This document shows, piece after piece, positions 32,423 through 42,270 of a DNA stretch of 64,000 nucleotides (positions are counted from its first letter, which is position 1; each line of letters begins with the position of its first letter). Location: assembly GCA_910577405.1 (NCBI GenBank), contig CAJTMG010000003.1, forward strand, positions 11,696 through 75,695, given 5' to 3'. Both the position numbers and the translations under genes were made by a program. This stretch comes from an uncultured Oscillibacter sp. (GTDB lineage: Bacteria > Bacillota > Clostridia > Oscillospirales > Oscillospiraceae). The notes beneath the pieces are model-generated. The model did no database searches. It saw only the letters and a list, made by a program, of their open reading frames with translations, and was not told the DNA's origin.

Positions 32423-33802
32423 ATGCGTACACTGTTCAAAGGCGGCACGGTGGTTTCGGGCGGAGGGGTCCGGCGGGGAGACCTGCTGGTGGAGAATGAG
32501 AAGGTCGCGGCTCTGGGACGGAATCTCAAGGCCGAGGCGGACCGGGTCATCGACGTTTCCGGCTGCTACCTCTTCCCGGGCTTTGTGGACGCCCACACCC
32601 ATTTTGACCTGGAAGTCGCCGGGACCGTTACCGCGGACGGATTTGCCTCCGGAAGCCGGGCGGCGCTGCGGGGCGGTACTACCACGGTGATCGACTTCGC
32701 CTGCCCGGACAAGGGTGAGAGCCTGCACAGCGGTCTGGAGCGGTGGCGGAAAAAGGCCGATGGACAGACCTTCTGCGACTACGGCTTTCATATGACCATC
32801 GATGACTGGAATGAGGCCATCCGGGGCGAGCTGCCGGATATGTTTGCCCAGGGGATTTCCTCTTTCAAAATGTATATGACCTATCCCGCCATGATGCTGG
32901 GAGACCGGGACCTCTATTGGGCCTTGAAGGAACTCCGTCAGCTCGGGGGAATCTGCGGGGTCCACTGCGAGAACGCCGGGGTGATTGACGGCATGATCGC
33001 AGAGCGCCGGGCCGCCGGGGAACTGGTTCCCGCAAGTCATGCCCTGACACGCCCGCCTTACCTGGAAGCCGAGGCGGTGGGACGGCTCCTGCGGATTGCT
33101 CAGGCGGCAGAATGCCCCGTTATCATCGTTCATCTGACCAACGGGGACGCGCTGGAGGAGGTCCGGCGGGCCAGGAAGCGGGGACAGACCGTCTATGTGG
33201 AAACCTGCCCTCAGTATCTGCTTCTGGACGAAAGCCTTTACTTCAACCCCGACGCGTCCGCCGCCGCCCGGTACATCTGCGCGCCGCCCCTGCGGAATCA
33301 GGCGGAACAGGAGACCCTCTGGAAGGCGCTGCGGCGGGGGGAGATTCAGACTATTTCCACCGATCACTGTTCCTTCACCCTGGAGCAGAAAGCCGTGGGA
33401 CTCGACGACTTTACCCGTATTCCCGGCGGTCTGCCCGGCGTGGAGACCCGGGGGGAGCTGGTCTGGTCCTACGGCGTCAGCAGGCGGAAGATTACCATTG
33501 CCCAGATGTGCCGCCTGCTCTCCGAGAATCCCGCGAAGCTCTACGGACTCTATCCCAGAAAGGGCCTCCTGCGGCCGGGAAGCGACGCTGATATCGTGGT
33601 CTATAATCCTGGGGACAGTCATGTGATCCGGGCCGAGGACTGCCTTTCCGCCGCCGGGTACAGTCCTTACGAGGGCTTTTTGACAGAGGGCTGTATTCAG
33701 CAGGTCTGGCTCCGGGGACGGCTGGCGGTGGAAAACGGCAACGTCCTGACCCACAGCCCTCAGGGGAAATATATGGCTCGGGGGAAAACCGCTCTGTCAT
33801 GA
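32423..33802 (+). CDS. hydA: Dihydropyrimidinase/D-hydantoinase
   Basis: A 459-residue amidohydrolase. Start ATG 32423 lies seven bases after GGAGG; the ATG six bases earlier is too close. The binuclear metal site is complete: HTHFD (first His pair), the carboxylated Lys in SSFKMYMTY, HCEN, HLTNGD and the Asp in STDHCSF. It opens cyclic ureides such as dihydrouracil or 5-substituted hydantoins. No other pyrimidine-degradation gene (preA/preT, amidase) is adjacent, so the physiological substrate is open. Confidence 0.92.
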   Translation: MRTLFKGGTVVSGGGVRRGDLLVENEKVAALGRNLKAEADRVIDVSGCYLFPGFVDAHTHFDLEVAGTVTADGFASGSRAALRGGTTTVIDFACPDKGESLHSGLERWRKKADGQTFCDYGFHMTIDDWNEAIRGELPDMFAQGISSFKMYMTYPAMMLGDRDLYWALKELRQLGGICGVHCENAGVIDGMIAERRAAGELVPASHALTRPPYLEAEAVGRLLRIAQAAECPVIIVHLTNGDALEEVRRARKRGQTVYVETCPQYLLLDESLYFNPDASAAARYICAPPLRNQAEQETLWKALRRGEIQTISTDHCSFTLEQKAVGLDDFTRIPGGLPGVETRGELVWSYGVSRRKITIAQMCRLLSENPAKLYGLYPRKGLLRPGSDADIVVYNPGDSHVIRAEDCLSAAGYSPYEGFLTEGCIQQVWLRGRLAVENGNVLTHSPQGKYMARGKTALS

Positions 33803-33908
33803 AAAAAGAATTGCCGGCGTTATTTTTCGTTTCTTTTCAGCAGGCGCGTGGCATCATAGAAGTATCCGCTGTGAAAGACGGCAAATCCCTAAGAGAGGTT
33901 GAATATTT

Positions 33909-35432
33909 ATGGTAGATCAGAAATGGCTTGAAACTTATCAGAGCGAAATCAGGGAGTTTTCCGATAAAATCGCCAGCTTTGCCCAGGGCGGCATAGATCA
34001 GAAAGCCTACAAGGGGTATTCAGGCGGCATGGGCAGTTACGCGCAGAGGGACCAGAGCAAACATATGCTGCGGCTCCGGCTCCCCGGCGGACGGCTGACA
34101 TTGGAACGGCTGAAATTTCTTGCGGAAACCGTGGAGAACTGGGGCGTGGACAGGCTCAAGCTCACCACCTGCGAGACGATACAGCTCCATGACCTTGCGC
34201 CGGAACAGGTGCCCGCCATTATGGAAGCGGCCGTTTCCGCAGGCATCTACACCAAGGGCGGCGGCGGAGACAATCCCCGGAACGTTATCAGCAGTCCCCT
34301 TTCCGGCGTGCAGATCGGGGAGGCGTTCGACGTGAATCCTTGGGCCGAAGCCGTGACCGCTTACCTGCTCTCCATCTGCCGGGAGATTCATATGCCCCGG
34401 AAACTGAAAATCGCTTTCTCCAACGGCGCGGATGATTCCGTACACAGCGCGTTCCGGGACATGGGCTTTCAGGCAAACCCGGACGGGACCTTCTCTGTCC
34501 GTATCGCCGGAGGCCTGGGTGCGGCCCGGCCTTCCATGGGCGTGCTTGTGGAAGAATCGGCGGACCCGAAAGACATTCTCTGCTATGTCAAGGCTATGGT
34601 GGACACCTTCTGTCAGCACGGGAATTACGAGAACCGCGCCAAGGCCCGCACCCGTTATATGCAGGACAGCCTGGGGCCGGACGGCTTGAAGGACGCTTAT
34701 CTTGCCAACTTCGCCGCCGCAAAATCCGCAGGAGGTCTGGAACTGGACCTGAAACCCGCAGCCGTGGAGAAGGCTCCGGATGGCTCCATCTCCCATAAGC
34801 GGGCGATTCCCCAGAAGCAGGCGGGGCTGTACGCGGTATCCTATCACCCCATCGGCGGGGGGCTTCCCGTGAGCAAACCGGCGGAGCTGTACGGCGTTCT
34901 GAAGGATATGCCCCTGACGGAGTGCCGGGTAACGCCGGATGAAACCCTGTATATCATCAACCTGACCGGAAGGGAAGCCGAAAAAGTGCTGGCGGTTACC
35001 GGAGACGGCGCGGAAACGGTCTTTGAACACAGCGTGGCCTGCATCGGCGCGACGGTCTGTCAGCAGGGCGTCCGGGACAGCCAGGAGCTTTTGCAGGCGG
35101 CGGTCTCGGCAGTCCGGGAGGCCGGGATTCCCGACGGAGCCTTACCCAGAATCTGCATTTCCGGCTGTCCTTCCAGCTGTGCGGCCCATCAAGCGGGAGA
35201 GATTGGCTTCCAGGGCGGCGTGAAGCTGTCGGACGGCAAGCCTCAGCCCGCTTTCCGGATGTTCCTCGGCGGAAGCAACACGGCCTTCGGGGAACCGGCC
35301 GGGGTCATTCTGGAAAAGGACATCCCCGCTTTGCTGATCGAATTGGGCAGGGCGGCTTCGGCGGAGGGCTGGTCTTCCTGGTCCGCTTCCCATCAGACGG
35401 AACTGAACGGGATCATTTCAAAATACGCATAA
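33909..35432 (+). CDS. Siroheme nitrite/sulfite reductase family protein
   Basis: A 507-residue enzyme with two ferredoxin-like half domains (SKHMLRLRLPGGRLTLERL) and two siroheme-binding domains. The 4Fe-4S/siroheme motif is intact: CIGATVC (C-x5-C, near 378) and CPSSC (C-x3-C, near 420). The family reduces nitrite to ammonia or sulfite to sulfide; sequence alone does not separate the two. AGAGGT precedes ATG 33909. It lies alone, ending in a strong terminator, next to the converging ammonium-assimilation operon, which would use ammonia made from nitrite. Confidence 0.85.
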   Translation: MVDQKWLETYQSEIREFSDKIASFAQGGIDQKAYKGYSGGMGSYAQRDQSKHMLRLRLPGGRLTLERLKFLAETVENWGVDRLKLTTCETIQLHDLAPEQVPAIMEAAVSAGIYTKGGGGDNPRNVISSPLSGVQIGEAFDVNPWAEAVTAYLLSICREIHMPRKLKIAFSNGADDSVHSAFRDMGFQANPDGTFSVRIAGGLGAARPSMGVLVEESADPKDILCYVKAMVDTFCQHGNYENRAKARTRYMQDSLGPDGLKDAYLANFAAAKSAGGLELDLKPAAVEKAPDGSISHKRAIPQKQAGLYAVSYHPIGGGLPVSKPAELYGVLKDMPLTECRVTPDETLYIINLTGREAEKVLAVTGDGAETVFEHSVACIGATVCQQGVRDSQELLQAAVSAVREAGIPDGALPRICISGCPSSCAAHQAGEIGFQGGVKLSDGKPQPAFRMFLGGSNTAFGEPAGVILEKDIPALLIELGRAASAEGWSSWSASHQTELNGIISKYA

Positions 35433-35438
35433 GAAAAA

Positions 35439-35478
35439 CGGTACACTTTCTTTTTCCGGAAGTGTACCGCTTTTTTAT
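35439..35478 (+). terminator. Terminator after the nitrite/sulfite reductase gene
   Basis: Perfect 10-bp arms cggtacactt (35439-35448) and aagtgtaccg (35460-35469) precede a T-run (35471-35476). Confidence 0.9.
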
Positions 35479-35532
35479 TGAGGTCAGACCAGATTGGGGA
35501 TTGCCGGTCTCTTTTCCAGGTAGTTTCCCTTT

Positions 35533-36930
35533 CTACAGCGGGCTGACCAGGTTGGTATAGCCGATCAGGAACGCGTCCACCTCTGCGGCGGCGGCACGGC
35601 CTTCGGCGATTGCCCAGACTACCAGGGACTGTCCACGGCGCATATCCCCGGCGGCAAAGACCTTGGGGACGTTGGTGGCAAAGCGGCCCGGCTCAGTGGC
35701 GACGGTGTTCTCCGCTTCTACCCCAAAGGCCATGCAGACCGCGGATTCACAGCCCGCAAAGCCAGTGGCCGCGATCAGGAGCTGACAGGGGAGCGTTTCG
35801 CCGTTGGTGGTGACAATGCCGGTCAGCTGGCCGTTTTCGTTTGTCTCCAGCTTTTGGACCTGCACGCTGAACCGCCGGGGGTCTTCGCCCAATATGGCCA
35901 GGGCTTCCTCATGGGCGTAATCGACGGGCAGCTTTCCGTCCTGGAGGTAATCGCTTTCAGGACGGCGGACAAGCTGAGTGACGGATTTGCAGTTTTCCCG
36001 CAGAGCCGTTGCCACGCAGTCGCTTGCGGTATCGCCGGTACCGACGATCACCACGTCCAATCCTTCCGCCGCGGGCAGCGCAGCGTCCTCCTGGAGGCAA
36101 TGCCGCTGGACCGCCGCTTTCAGGTAGTCCGTGCCGCAGCAGACGCCGTTCACGCCTTTGGTATCCAGGGACAGGGGTCTGGGCCGTCCCGCGCCGCAGC
36201 AGAGAATCACCGCGTCATAGGAATGCAGCAGGCGTTTGGCTTCGGCGGGGTCGGACGCGTCTACGCCTGTTACAAAGCTCACGCCCTCGTCCGTCATCAG
36301 GTCAATCCGACGCTGGACGACAGATTTCGGCAGCTTCATATTCGGGATGCCGTAGGTCAGCAGTCCGCCGGGGCGCGCGTCCCGTTCGACGACCGTCACC
36401 AGATGGCCCCGATGGTTCAGCTGGTCCGCCGCCGCCAGTCCCGCGGGCCCGGAGCCGACAACGCAGACGGTCTTTCCGGAACGCTGGGGAGGCGAACGGC
36501 GCTTGACATTTTTCGCGGCAAAGGCTTCCTCAATGATGCAAAGCTCGTTGTCCCGGATCGTCACCGCGTCGCCGTACATCCCGCAGACGCAGGCGGCTTC
36601 GCAGGGGGCAGGGCAGACGCGGCCTGTGAATTCAGGGAAGTTGTTGGTTTTCAGCAGACGGCTCAGGCCATGACTCCGGTTGCCCGCAAAAATCATATCG
36701 TTCCATTCCGGAATCAGATTGTGCAGAGGACAGCCGAAGGTCATCCCGTCGAACATCATGCCGCTCTGACAAAAGGGCACGCCGCAGTTCATGCACCGCG
36801 CGCCCTGCTCCTCCCGGAGGGGGTCCGGCAGGGGAAGATGGAATTCCTCCCAGTCCCGGACCCGTTCCGCGGCAGGCCGGAGAGGGGCGTCCTTCCGGAT
36901 GTATTCCAAAAATCCAGTGGTCTTTCCCAT
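35533..36930 (-). CDS. gltD: Glutamate synthase small subunit
   Basis: A 465-residue flavoprotein that passes electrons from NAD(P)H to GltB. The N-terminal 4Fe-4S region (CMNCGVPFCQSG, CPAPCEAACVCG) is followed by an FAD-binding GSGPAGLAAADQL and an NAD(P)-binding GTGDTASDC. The C-terminal GDMRRGQSLVVWAIAEGR completes FAD binding. GAGGAGG precedes ATG 36930. It sits 15 bases after gltB. Confidence 0.95.
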   Translation of the reverse strand: MGKTTGFLEYIRKDAPLRPAAERVRDWEEFHLPLPDPLREEQGARCMNCGVPFCQSGMMFDGMTFGCPLHNLIPEWNDMIFAGNRSHGLSRLLKTNNFPEFTGRVCPAPCEAACVCGMYGDAVTIRDNELCIIEEAFAAKNVKRRSPPQRSGKTVCVVGSGPAGLAAADQLNHRGHLVTVVERDARPGGLLTYGIPNMKLPKSVVQRRIDLMTDEGVSFVTGVDASDPAEAKRLLHSYDAVILCCGAGRPRPLSLDTKGVNGVCCGTDYLKAAVQRHCLQEDAALPAAEGLDVVIVGTGDTASDCVATALRENCKSVTQLVRRPESDYLQDGKLPVDYAHEEALAILGEDPRRFSVQVQKLETNENGQLTGIVTTNGETLPCQLLIAATGFAGCESAVCMAFGVEAENTVATEPGRFATNVPKVFAAGDMRRGQSLVVWAIAEGRAAAAEVDAFLIGYTNLVSPL

Positions 36931-36945
36931 AAAAAGTTCCTCCTC

Positions 36946-39900
36946 TCAAGCCTTGGTGTTGGTGTAGAAGGCTTGGATTTCCGCCTGCTCCCGGCTCATG
37001 CCCTTTTCCTCAAACTGGGCGATGGAACGGAGCATTTTGTCGTAATCCCGCGGCAGGACCCGTTTGAAGCAGGAAATATAGGACTTGAACGCCGCCAGAA
37101 TCTTCTTTCCTCTGGGGGAACCGGTGGCGGCCACGTGTTCCTCGATCAGGTCCCGAAGCTCCTGAATATCGTGGGGTTCCGTCAGGGTATCCGTCAGGAC
37201 CTGCTCCTTGTTCAGACGCAGATAGAGGTCGTGATTCTCGTCCAGCACGTAGACAATGCCGCCGGACATACCTGCCGCGAAGTTCTTCCCCGTGGGGCCC
37301 AGGATCACTACCCGGCCGCCGGTCATGTACTCGCAGCCATGGTCCCCCACGCCCTCGACTACCGCCACCGCGCCGGAATTCCGCACGCAGAATCGTTCGC
37401 CGGCCATACCGTTGATGAACGCCTTGCCGGAGGTAGCGCCGTAAAGAGCCACGTTGCCCACGATGATATTATCGCCGGGATTGAAGGGACTGCCTTCCGG
37501 GGGACGGACAATCAGCCTGCCGCCGGAAAGTCCCTTGCCGAAACCATCGTTGCAGTCGCCGGTAAGGGAGAGGGTCAGTCCCTTTGGAATGAACGCGCCA
37601 AAGGACTGCCCGCCGCCGCCCCGACAATTGATAACATAGCTGTCGTCGGGCAAATCGCCGCCGCACTGACGGGTGATTTCCGCGCCGAACAGGGTGCCGA
37701 AGGAACGGTCGGTGGAGGTCACCCGAAGATCCAGCCTGCCGGTCTTTTTTGATTTCAGCGTGTTCCCCAGCTTCTTCATCAGGATGTTCATATCCGCCGT
37801 GCGCTCCAGATGGAAGTCATAGGCGGCTTCCGGGTCGAAATGGGGCGCTTCCGGGCCGTAGGGATTTTGCAGAAGTCCGCTGAGGTCCAGGGTTTCGGCG
37901 CGATGGGTCACCAGATGGTCCCGGACCCGCAGAAGATCGCTCCGGCCCACCAGCTCGTCTACCGTCCGGATGCCCAGCGCCGCCATATGCTCCCGCAGTT
38001 CCTGAGCCACAAAATACATGAAGTTGATGATATACTCCGGCTTACCCGAAAAACGCCTGCGAAGCTGTGGGTTCTGCGTCGCGATACCCGCCGGGCAGGT
38101 GTCCAGATTGCAGACCCGCATCATGCAGCAGCCCAGGGCTACCAGCGGCGCGGTGGCGAAACCGAATTCCTCCGCGCCCAGCATACAGGCGATGGCCACG
38201 TCCCGGCCGGTCATCAGCTTGCCGTCGGCCTCGATCATCACCTGAGACCTCAGGCCGTTCTGGATCAGGGTCTGATGGGCTTCCGCCACGCCCAGCTCCC
38301 AGGGCAGGCCCGCCCCTTGTATGGAACTCCGGGGAGCCGCGCCTGTTCCGCCGTCGTGCCCGGAAATCAGCACTACCTGCGCGCCCGCCTTGGCCACGCC
38401 CGCCGCGATGGTCCCCACGCCCGCCTCGCTCACCAGTTTGACGCTGATCCGGGCCTGACGGTTGGCGTTCTTGAGGTCGTAGATCAACTGCGCCAGGTCT
38501 TCAATGGAATAGATGTCGTGATGGGGCGGCGGGGAAATCAGGGTCACGCCGGGGGTGGAGCAGCGGGTTTTTGCAATCCAAGGATAGACCTTCTTGCCCG
38601 GCAGATGCCCGCCCTCGCCTGGTTTCGCGCCCTGGGCCATTTTGATCTGAATCTCCTTCGCGCTGCCCAGATACTCGCTGGTGACGCCGAACCGCCCGGA
38701 CGCTACCTGCTTGATGGCGGAACAGCGTTCGTCCCCCAGCCGCTCCCGGGCCTCGCCGCCTTCGCCGGAGTTGGACTTGCCGCCAATCCGGTTCATCGCA
38801 ATGGCCATGCACTCGTGGGCCTCCTGGGAGATGGAACCGTAACTCATGGCCCCGGTCTTGAAGCGCTTCACGATGGATTCCACCGGTTCCACATCGTCAA
38901 CGGAAATCCCGCCGTCTCCGGGCAGTCTGAAGTCCAGCAGGCCCCGGAGGGTATGGGGCTTGTCGGCGAAATCCACCAGTCCGGAATACTCCTTGAAGGT
39001 CTGGTAATTCCCTTCCCGGACGGCCCTTTGCAGCAGGAGAATGGTCCGGGGGGAATACATATGATCTTCCTTGTCCGGGCCGGAACGGAGCTTGTGTCCG
39101 CCCATGGAATCCAGGGTGGTATCATAGCCCAGCCCCAGGGGGTCAAAGGCCTGATTGTGATTCCATTCCACGCCCTCGCCAATCTCTTCCAGGCCGATGC
39201 CTCCCACGCGGCTGACAGTATTGGTGAAGTATTTGTCGATCACGTCCTTGTTGATGCCGATACACTCGAAAATCTGGGCCGACTGGTAGGACTGCACTGT
39301 GGAAATGCCCATTTTGGACGCGATTTTCACAATGCCGTGGAGAATCGCGCTGTTGTAGTCGTTGACGGCGGCAGAGGGGTCCTTGTCCAGCATCCCAAGG
39401 GAAATCAGCTCTTCCACGCACTCCTGGGCAAGATAGGGGTTGATGGCATGGGCGCCGTAGCCAAGGAGGGCGGCGAAGTGATGCACGTCCCGAGGTTCGG
39501 CGCTCTCCAGAATGACGGAGACGGAGGTGCGCTTTTTGGTCCGGACCAGATACTGCTCCAACGCGCTGACCGCCAGGAGGGACGGGATGGCCACATGGTT
39601 TTCGTCCACGCCCCGGTCAGAGAGGATCAGGATATTGGCCCCGTGACGCCAGGCCCGGTCGCAGCTGACAAAGAGCTGGTCCAGGGCGTGCTCCAGAGGC
39701 ATGGATTTGTAATAGAGAAGGGAAATCGTCTCCACATGAAAGCCAGGTTTGTCCATGCAGCGGATTTTCATCAGGTCCACGGAGGTCAGAATGGGATTGT
39801 GGATTTGCAGGACGGTGCAGTTTTCAGCCCGTTCCTGCAAGAGGTTTCCGGAGGTGCCTACATAGACGGTGGTGTCGGTGACGATCTCTTCCCGGATGGC

Positions 39901-41463
39901 GTCCATAGGCGGATTGGTCACCTGGGCAAAGAGCTGCTTGAAGTAGTTGAACAGCGGCTGACGGCGTTCCGAGAGCACGGCCAGCGGAGTGTCTACCCCC
40001 ATGGCGGAGGTGGGTTCCATGCCGTCCCGGGCCATGGGGAGGATGGATTCCTTGATTTCCTCATAGGTGTAGCCGAACGCCTTATAGAGCCGGTCCCGCT
40101 GTACCTGGGAATGGGTTTCTACACGGCGATTTGGGATATTGAGGTCCCGGAGACAGACCAGATGCCGGTCCAGCCATTCGCCGTAGGGCTGCTGGAGGGC
40201 GAAGCGGCGTTTCAGCTCGGTATCGTCAATCAGGCGGCCCTCCCGGAGGTCAGCCAGCAGCATTTTGCCGGGCTGGAGGCGGGATTTGCGCACGATGTTC
40301 TCCGGCGGGATGTCCAGAACGCCCACCTCGGAGGCAAGAATGAGCCGTTCGTCCTTGGTCAGATACCAGCGGCAGGGGCGGAGGCCGTTCCGGTCCAGAA
40401 CCGCGCCTACCGTGTCGCCGTCAGAGAAGACAATCGCCGCGGGACCGTCCCAGGGTTCCATCATGGTTGCGTAGTAATGATAAAAATCCCGCTTTTCCCG
40501 TTCCATCCGCTTGTCATTGGCCCAGGGTTCCGGGATGCACAGCATCACCGCCTGGGGCAGCTCCATGCCGTTCATCATCAGGAATTCCAGGGTGTTGTCC
40601 AGCATGGAGGAATCGGAACCGCTCTGGTCCACCACCGGCAGAATCTTGTCCATGTCCTCTTCCATAATGGCGGAGTTCATCGTCTCTTCACGGGCAAGCA
40701 TACGGTCCACGTTGCCCCGGATGGTATTGATCTCGCCGTTATGGAGAATGCAGCGGTTGGGATGGGCCCGCTCCCAGGAGGGATTCGTATTGGTGGAGAA
40801 GCGGGAATGCACCAGGGCGATGGCGGATTCACAGTCGGGGTCCGTCAGGTCGGCGTAGAAGCGGCGGAGCTGGCCTACCAGGAACATACCCTTATAGACA
40901 ATGGTCCGGCTGGAGAAGGACGGAATGTATGTATTGATATTGGACTGCTCGAAAACCCGCCGGGCGACGTAGAGCTTCCGGTCGAAATCCAGACCCGGCT
41001 CGCAGTCCCCAGGCCGCTTGACGAAGCACTGACTGATATGGGGCATACAGCTGAGGGCCTTTTCTCCCAGAACTTCCGGATTCGTCGGCACGTCCCGCCA
41101 GCCCAGAAACTCCATGCCCTCCTTTGCCACAATGATTTCCAGCATTTTCTTTGCCTGCGCGCGTTTCAGACTGTCGTTGGGGAAAAAGCACATACCCACG
41201 CCGTAATCCCGTTCGCCGCCCAGAGTGATTCCTTCCACAGCGGCGGCCTTGACCATCAGCTTATGGGGGATTTGCAGCAGCAGTCCAACGCCGTCGCCTG
41301 TTTCCCCCGCGGCGTCCTTTCCTGCGCGGTGCTCCAGCTTTTCCACGATCTTCAGCGCGTCGTCCACGGTCCGCCAGGTCTTTCTGCCCCGCAGGTCCAC
41401 CACCGCGCCGATTCCACAGGCATCGTGCTCGAACCGGGGACTATATAATGAAGATTGATACAT
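36946..41463 (-). CDS. gltB: Glutamate synthase large subunit
   Basis: A 1505-residue amidotransferase that makes two glutamates from glutamine and 2-oxoglutarate. ATG 41463 is favoured over an upstream GTG because GAGGGG lies eight bases before it. The Ntn glutaminase starts near Cys16 (RFEHDACGIG). The central and FMN domains carry GAKPGEGGHLPGKKV and the 3Fe-4S ligands CCMMRVCNLDTC. A C-terminal beta-helix with G-x2-G-x3-G turns ends it. Family length is normal and no frameshift is seen. Confidence 0.97.
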   Translation of the reverse strand: MYQSSLYSPRFEHDACGIGAVVDLRGRKTWRTVDDALKIVEKLEHRAGKDAAGETGDGVGLLLQIPHKLMVKAAAVEGITLGGERDYGVGMCFFPNDSLKRAQAKKMLEIIVAKEGMEFLGWRDVPTNPEVLGEKALSCMPHISQCFVKRPGDCEPGLDFDRKLYVARRVFEQSNINTYIPSFSSRTIVYKGMFLVGQLRRFYADLTDPDCESAIALVHSRFSTNTNPSWERAHPNRCILHNGEINTIRGNVDRMLAREETMNSAIMEEDMDKILPVVDQSGSDSSMLDNTLEFLMMNGMELPQAVMLCIPEPWANDKRMEREKRDFYHYYATMMEPWDGPAAIVFSDGDTVGAVLDRNGLRPCRWYLTKDERLILASEVGVLDIPPENIVRKSRLQPGKMLLADLREGRLIDDTELKRRFALQQPYGEWLDRHLVCLRDLNIPNRRVETHSQVQRDRLYKAFGYTYEEIKESILPMARDGMEPTSAMGVDTPLAVLSERRQPLFNYFKQLFAQVTNPPMDAIREEIVTDTTVYVGTSGNLLQERAENCTVLQIHNPILTSVDLMKIRCMDKPGFHVETISLLYYKSMPLEHALDQLFVSCDRAWRHGANILILSDRGVDENHVAIPSLLAVSALEQYLVRTKKRTSVSVILESAEPRDVHHFAALLGYGAHAINPYLAQECVEELISLGMLDKDPSAAVNDYNSAILHGIVKIASKMGISTVQSYQSAQIFECIGINKDVIDKYFTNTVSRVGGIGLEEIGEGVEWNHNQAFDPLGLGYDTTLDSMGGHKLRSGPDKEDHMYSPRTILLLQRAVREGNYQTFKEYSGLVDFADKPHTLRGLLDFRLPGDGGISVDDVEPVESIVKRFKTGAMSYGSISQEAHECMAIAMNRIGGKSNSGEGGEARERLGDERCSAIKQVASGRFGVTSEYLGSAKEIQIKMAQGAKPGEGGHLPGKKVYPWIAKTRCSTPGVTLISPPPHHDIYSIEDLAQLIYDLKNANRQARISVKLVSEAGVGTIAAGVAKAGAQVVLISGHDGGTGAAPRSSIQGAGLPWELGVAEAHQTLIQNGLRSQVMIEADGKLMTGRDVAIACMLGAEEFGFATAPLVALGCCMMRVCNLDTCPAGIATQNPQLRRRFSGKPEYIINFMYFVAQELREHMAALGIRTVDELVGRSDLLRVRDHLVTHRAETLDLSGLLQNPYGPEAPHFDPEAAYDFHLERTADMNILMKKLGNTLKSKKTGRLDLRVTSTDRSFGTLFGAEITRQCGGDLPDDSYVINCRGGGGQSFGAFIPKGLTLSLTGDCNDGFGKGLSGGRLIVRPPEGSPFNPGDNIIVGNVALYGATSGKAFINGMAGERFCVRNSGAVAVVEGVGDHGCEYMTGGRVVILGPTGKNFAAGMSGGIVYVLDENHDLYLRLNKEQVLTDTLTEPHDIQELRDLIEEHVAATGSPRGKKILAAFKSYISCFKRVLPRDYDKMLRSIAQFEEKGMSREQAEIQAFYTNTKA

Positions 41464-41508
41464 CAATAACACCCCTCTTTTTCAGATTAAGAGATCAGAG
41501 ATATGCTG

Positions 41509-41694
41509 TCAGAACGCTGCCCTGCGCGTACGGGACGCGATTTTGATAAAACACTCGGGAAATAGGTCCATGCTTCCCAAGGAATCGGATCGTGCCCCGG
41601 CGGTCAGGATATGGTCGCGGAGCTGCCAGAAATCCGACCGTCTTGAGAACAGGCAGCTCATGGAATTGCCGGTATTGGGCTGAGGAGCGTTCAT
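41509..41694 (-). CDS. Hypothetical 61-aa ORF ahead of gltB
   Basis: An open frame between the ANTAR gene and gltB encodes 61 residues rich in Arg, Ser and Phe (MNAPQPNTGNSMSCLFSRRS...). Its ribosome-binding site is weak (AGAGAAC). The DNA for residues 13-28 also forms an 8-bp hairpin with arms gagctgcc/ggcagctc, so the stretch could be a structured gltB leader rather than a gene. I do not recognise the product. Confidence 0.4.
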   Translation of the reverse strand: MNAPQPNTGNSMSCLFSRRSDFWQLRDHILTAGARSDSLGSMDLFPECFIKIASRTRRAAF

Positions 41695-41735
41695 TGTTCT
41701 CTTTTCTCTCTTTGATGTTTTACTGTTTTCTTTTG

Positions 41736-42260
41736 TCAGCGATACGCGTCAATGACAGCCTGGGCGGTATCTGTCAGCCTGGCTCCCGTGTCCATGCTGC
41801 GCTTTTGCAGGAATCGATGGGCTTCGGCTTCTGTCATACGGTTCACGTCCATCAGGATTTCCTTTGCGCGCTGAATCAGGGCCTTGTCCTCCTGACCGCG
41901 TTTCCGGGACGGCCTGCGGAGCTTCCGGAAGAGCAGGTCCAGCATGGCGAAGAAGTCGGCGCGGGAAACGGGGCTTGCCAGCTTGTAAAGATTCTCGCCC
42001 TCGCACAAATCCAGATTAGCGGCGGAGGACACCACCAGCAGCGCAGCCAGTCCCAGGAGATCCGCGCCCAGATGGTTGGCCGTCATATCCCCCAGCCGGA
42101 AGCCGCAGACCACCACGCCGCCGCCAAGAGTCCTGACCGCGCGGATGGCTTCCGACCCGGAGGAACAGACCGCGTCCGCCCGGAAGCCTCCCGCGTCCAG
42201 AAGGCTCCGGATGCGGCGGCGGGCTTCCTCATTGGCGAAGACAACGATAATACTGTCCAT
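41736..42260 (-). CDS. ANTAR-domain antiterminator with degenerate receiver
   Basis: A 174-residue regulator. The N-terminal half has the receiver fold, but the phosphoacceptor position is Gly (VVVCGFRLGDM) and the usual KP pair reads SP (LYKLASPV), so phosphorylation looks impossible. The C-terminal ANTAR domain (about 118-172: ALIQRAKEILMDVNRMTEAEAHRFLQ in parts) binds paired RNA hairpins to prevent termination. It is 10 bp downstream of glnA and upstream of gltB. The likely targets are leaders of nitrogen genes, perhaps its own operon. Confidence 0.85.
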   Translation of the reverse strand: MDSIIVVFANEEARRRIRSLLDAGGFRADAVCSSGSEAIRAVRTLGGGVVVCGFRLGDMTANHLGADLLGLAALLVVSSAANLDLCEGENLYKLASPVSRADFFAMLDLLFRKLRRPSRKRGQEDKALIQRAKEILMDVNRMTEAEAHRFLQKRSMDTGARLTDTAQAVIDAYR

Positions 42261-42270
42261 AGGCGCCCAT

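Noticed and set aside
37810-41448. A 1212-codon open frame on the plus strand opposite gltB
   Set aside because: It is the antisense shadow of an intact glutamate synthase gene in GC-rich DNA; its translation shows no family motif and is low in complexity.
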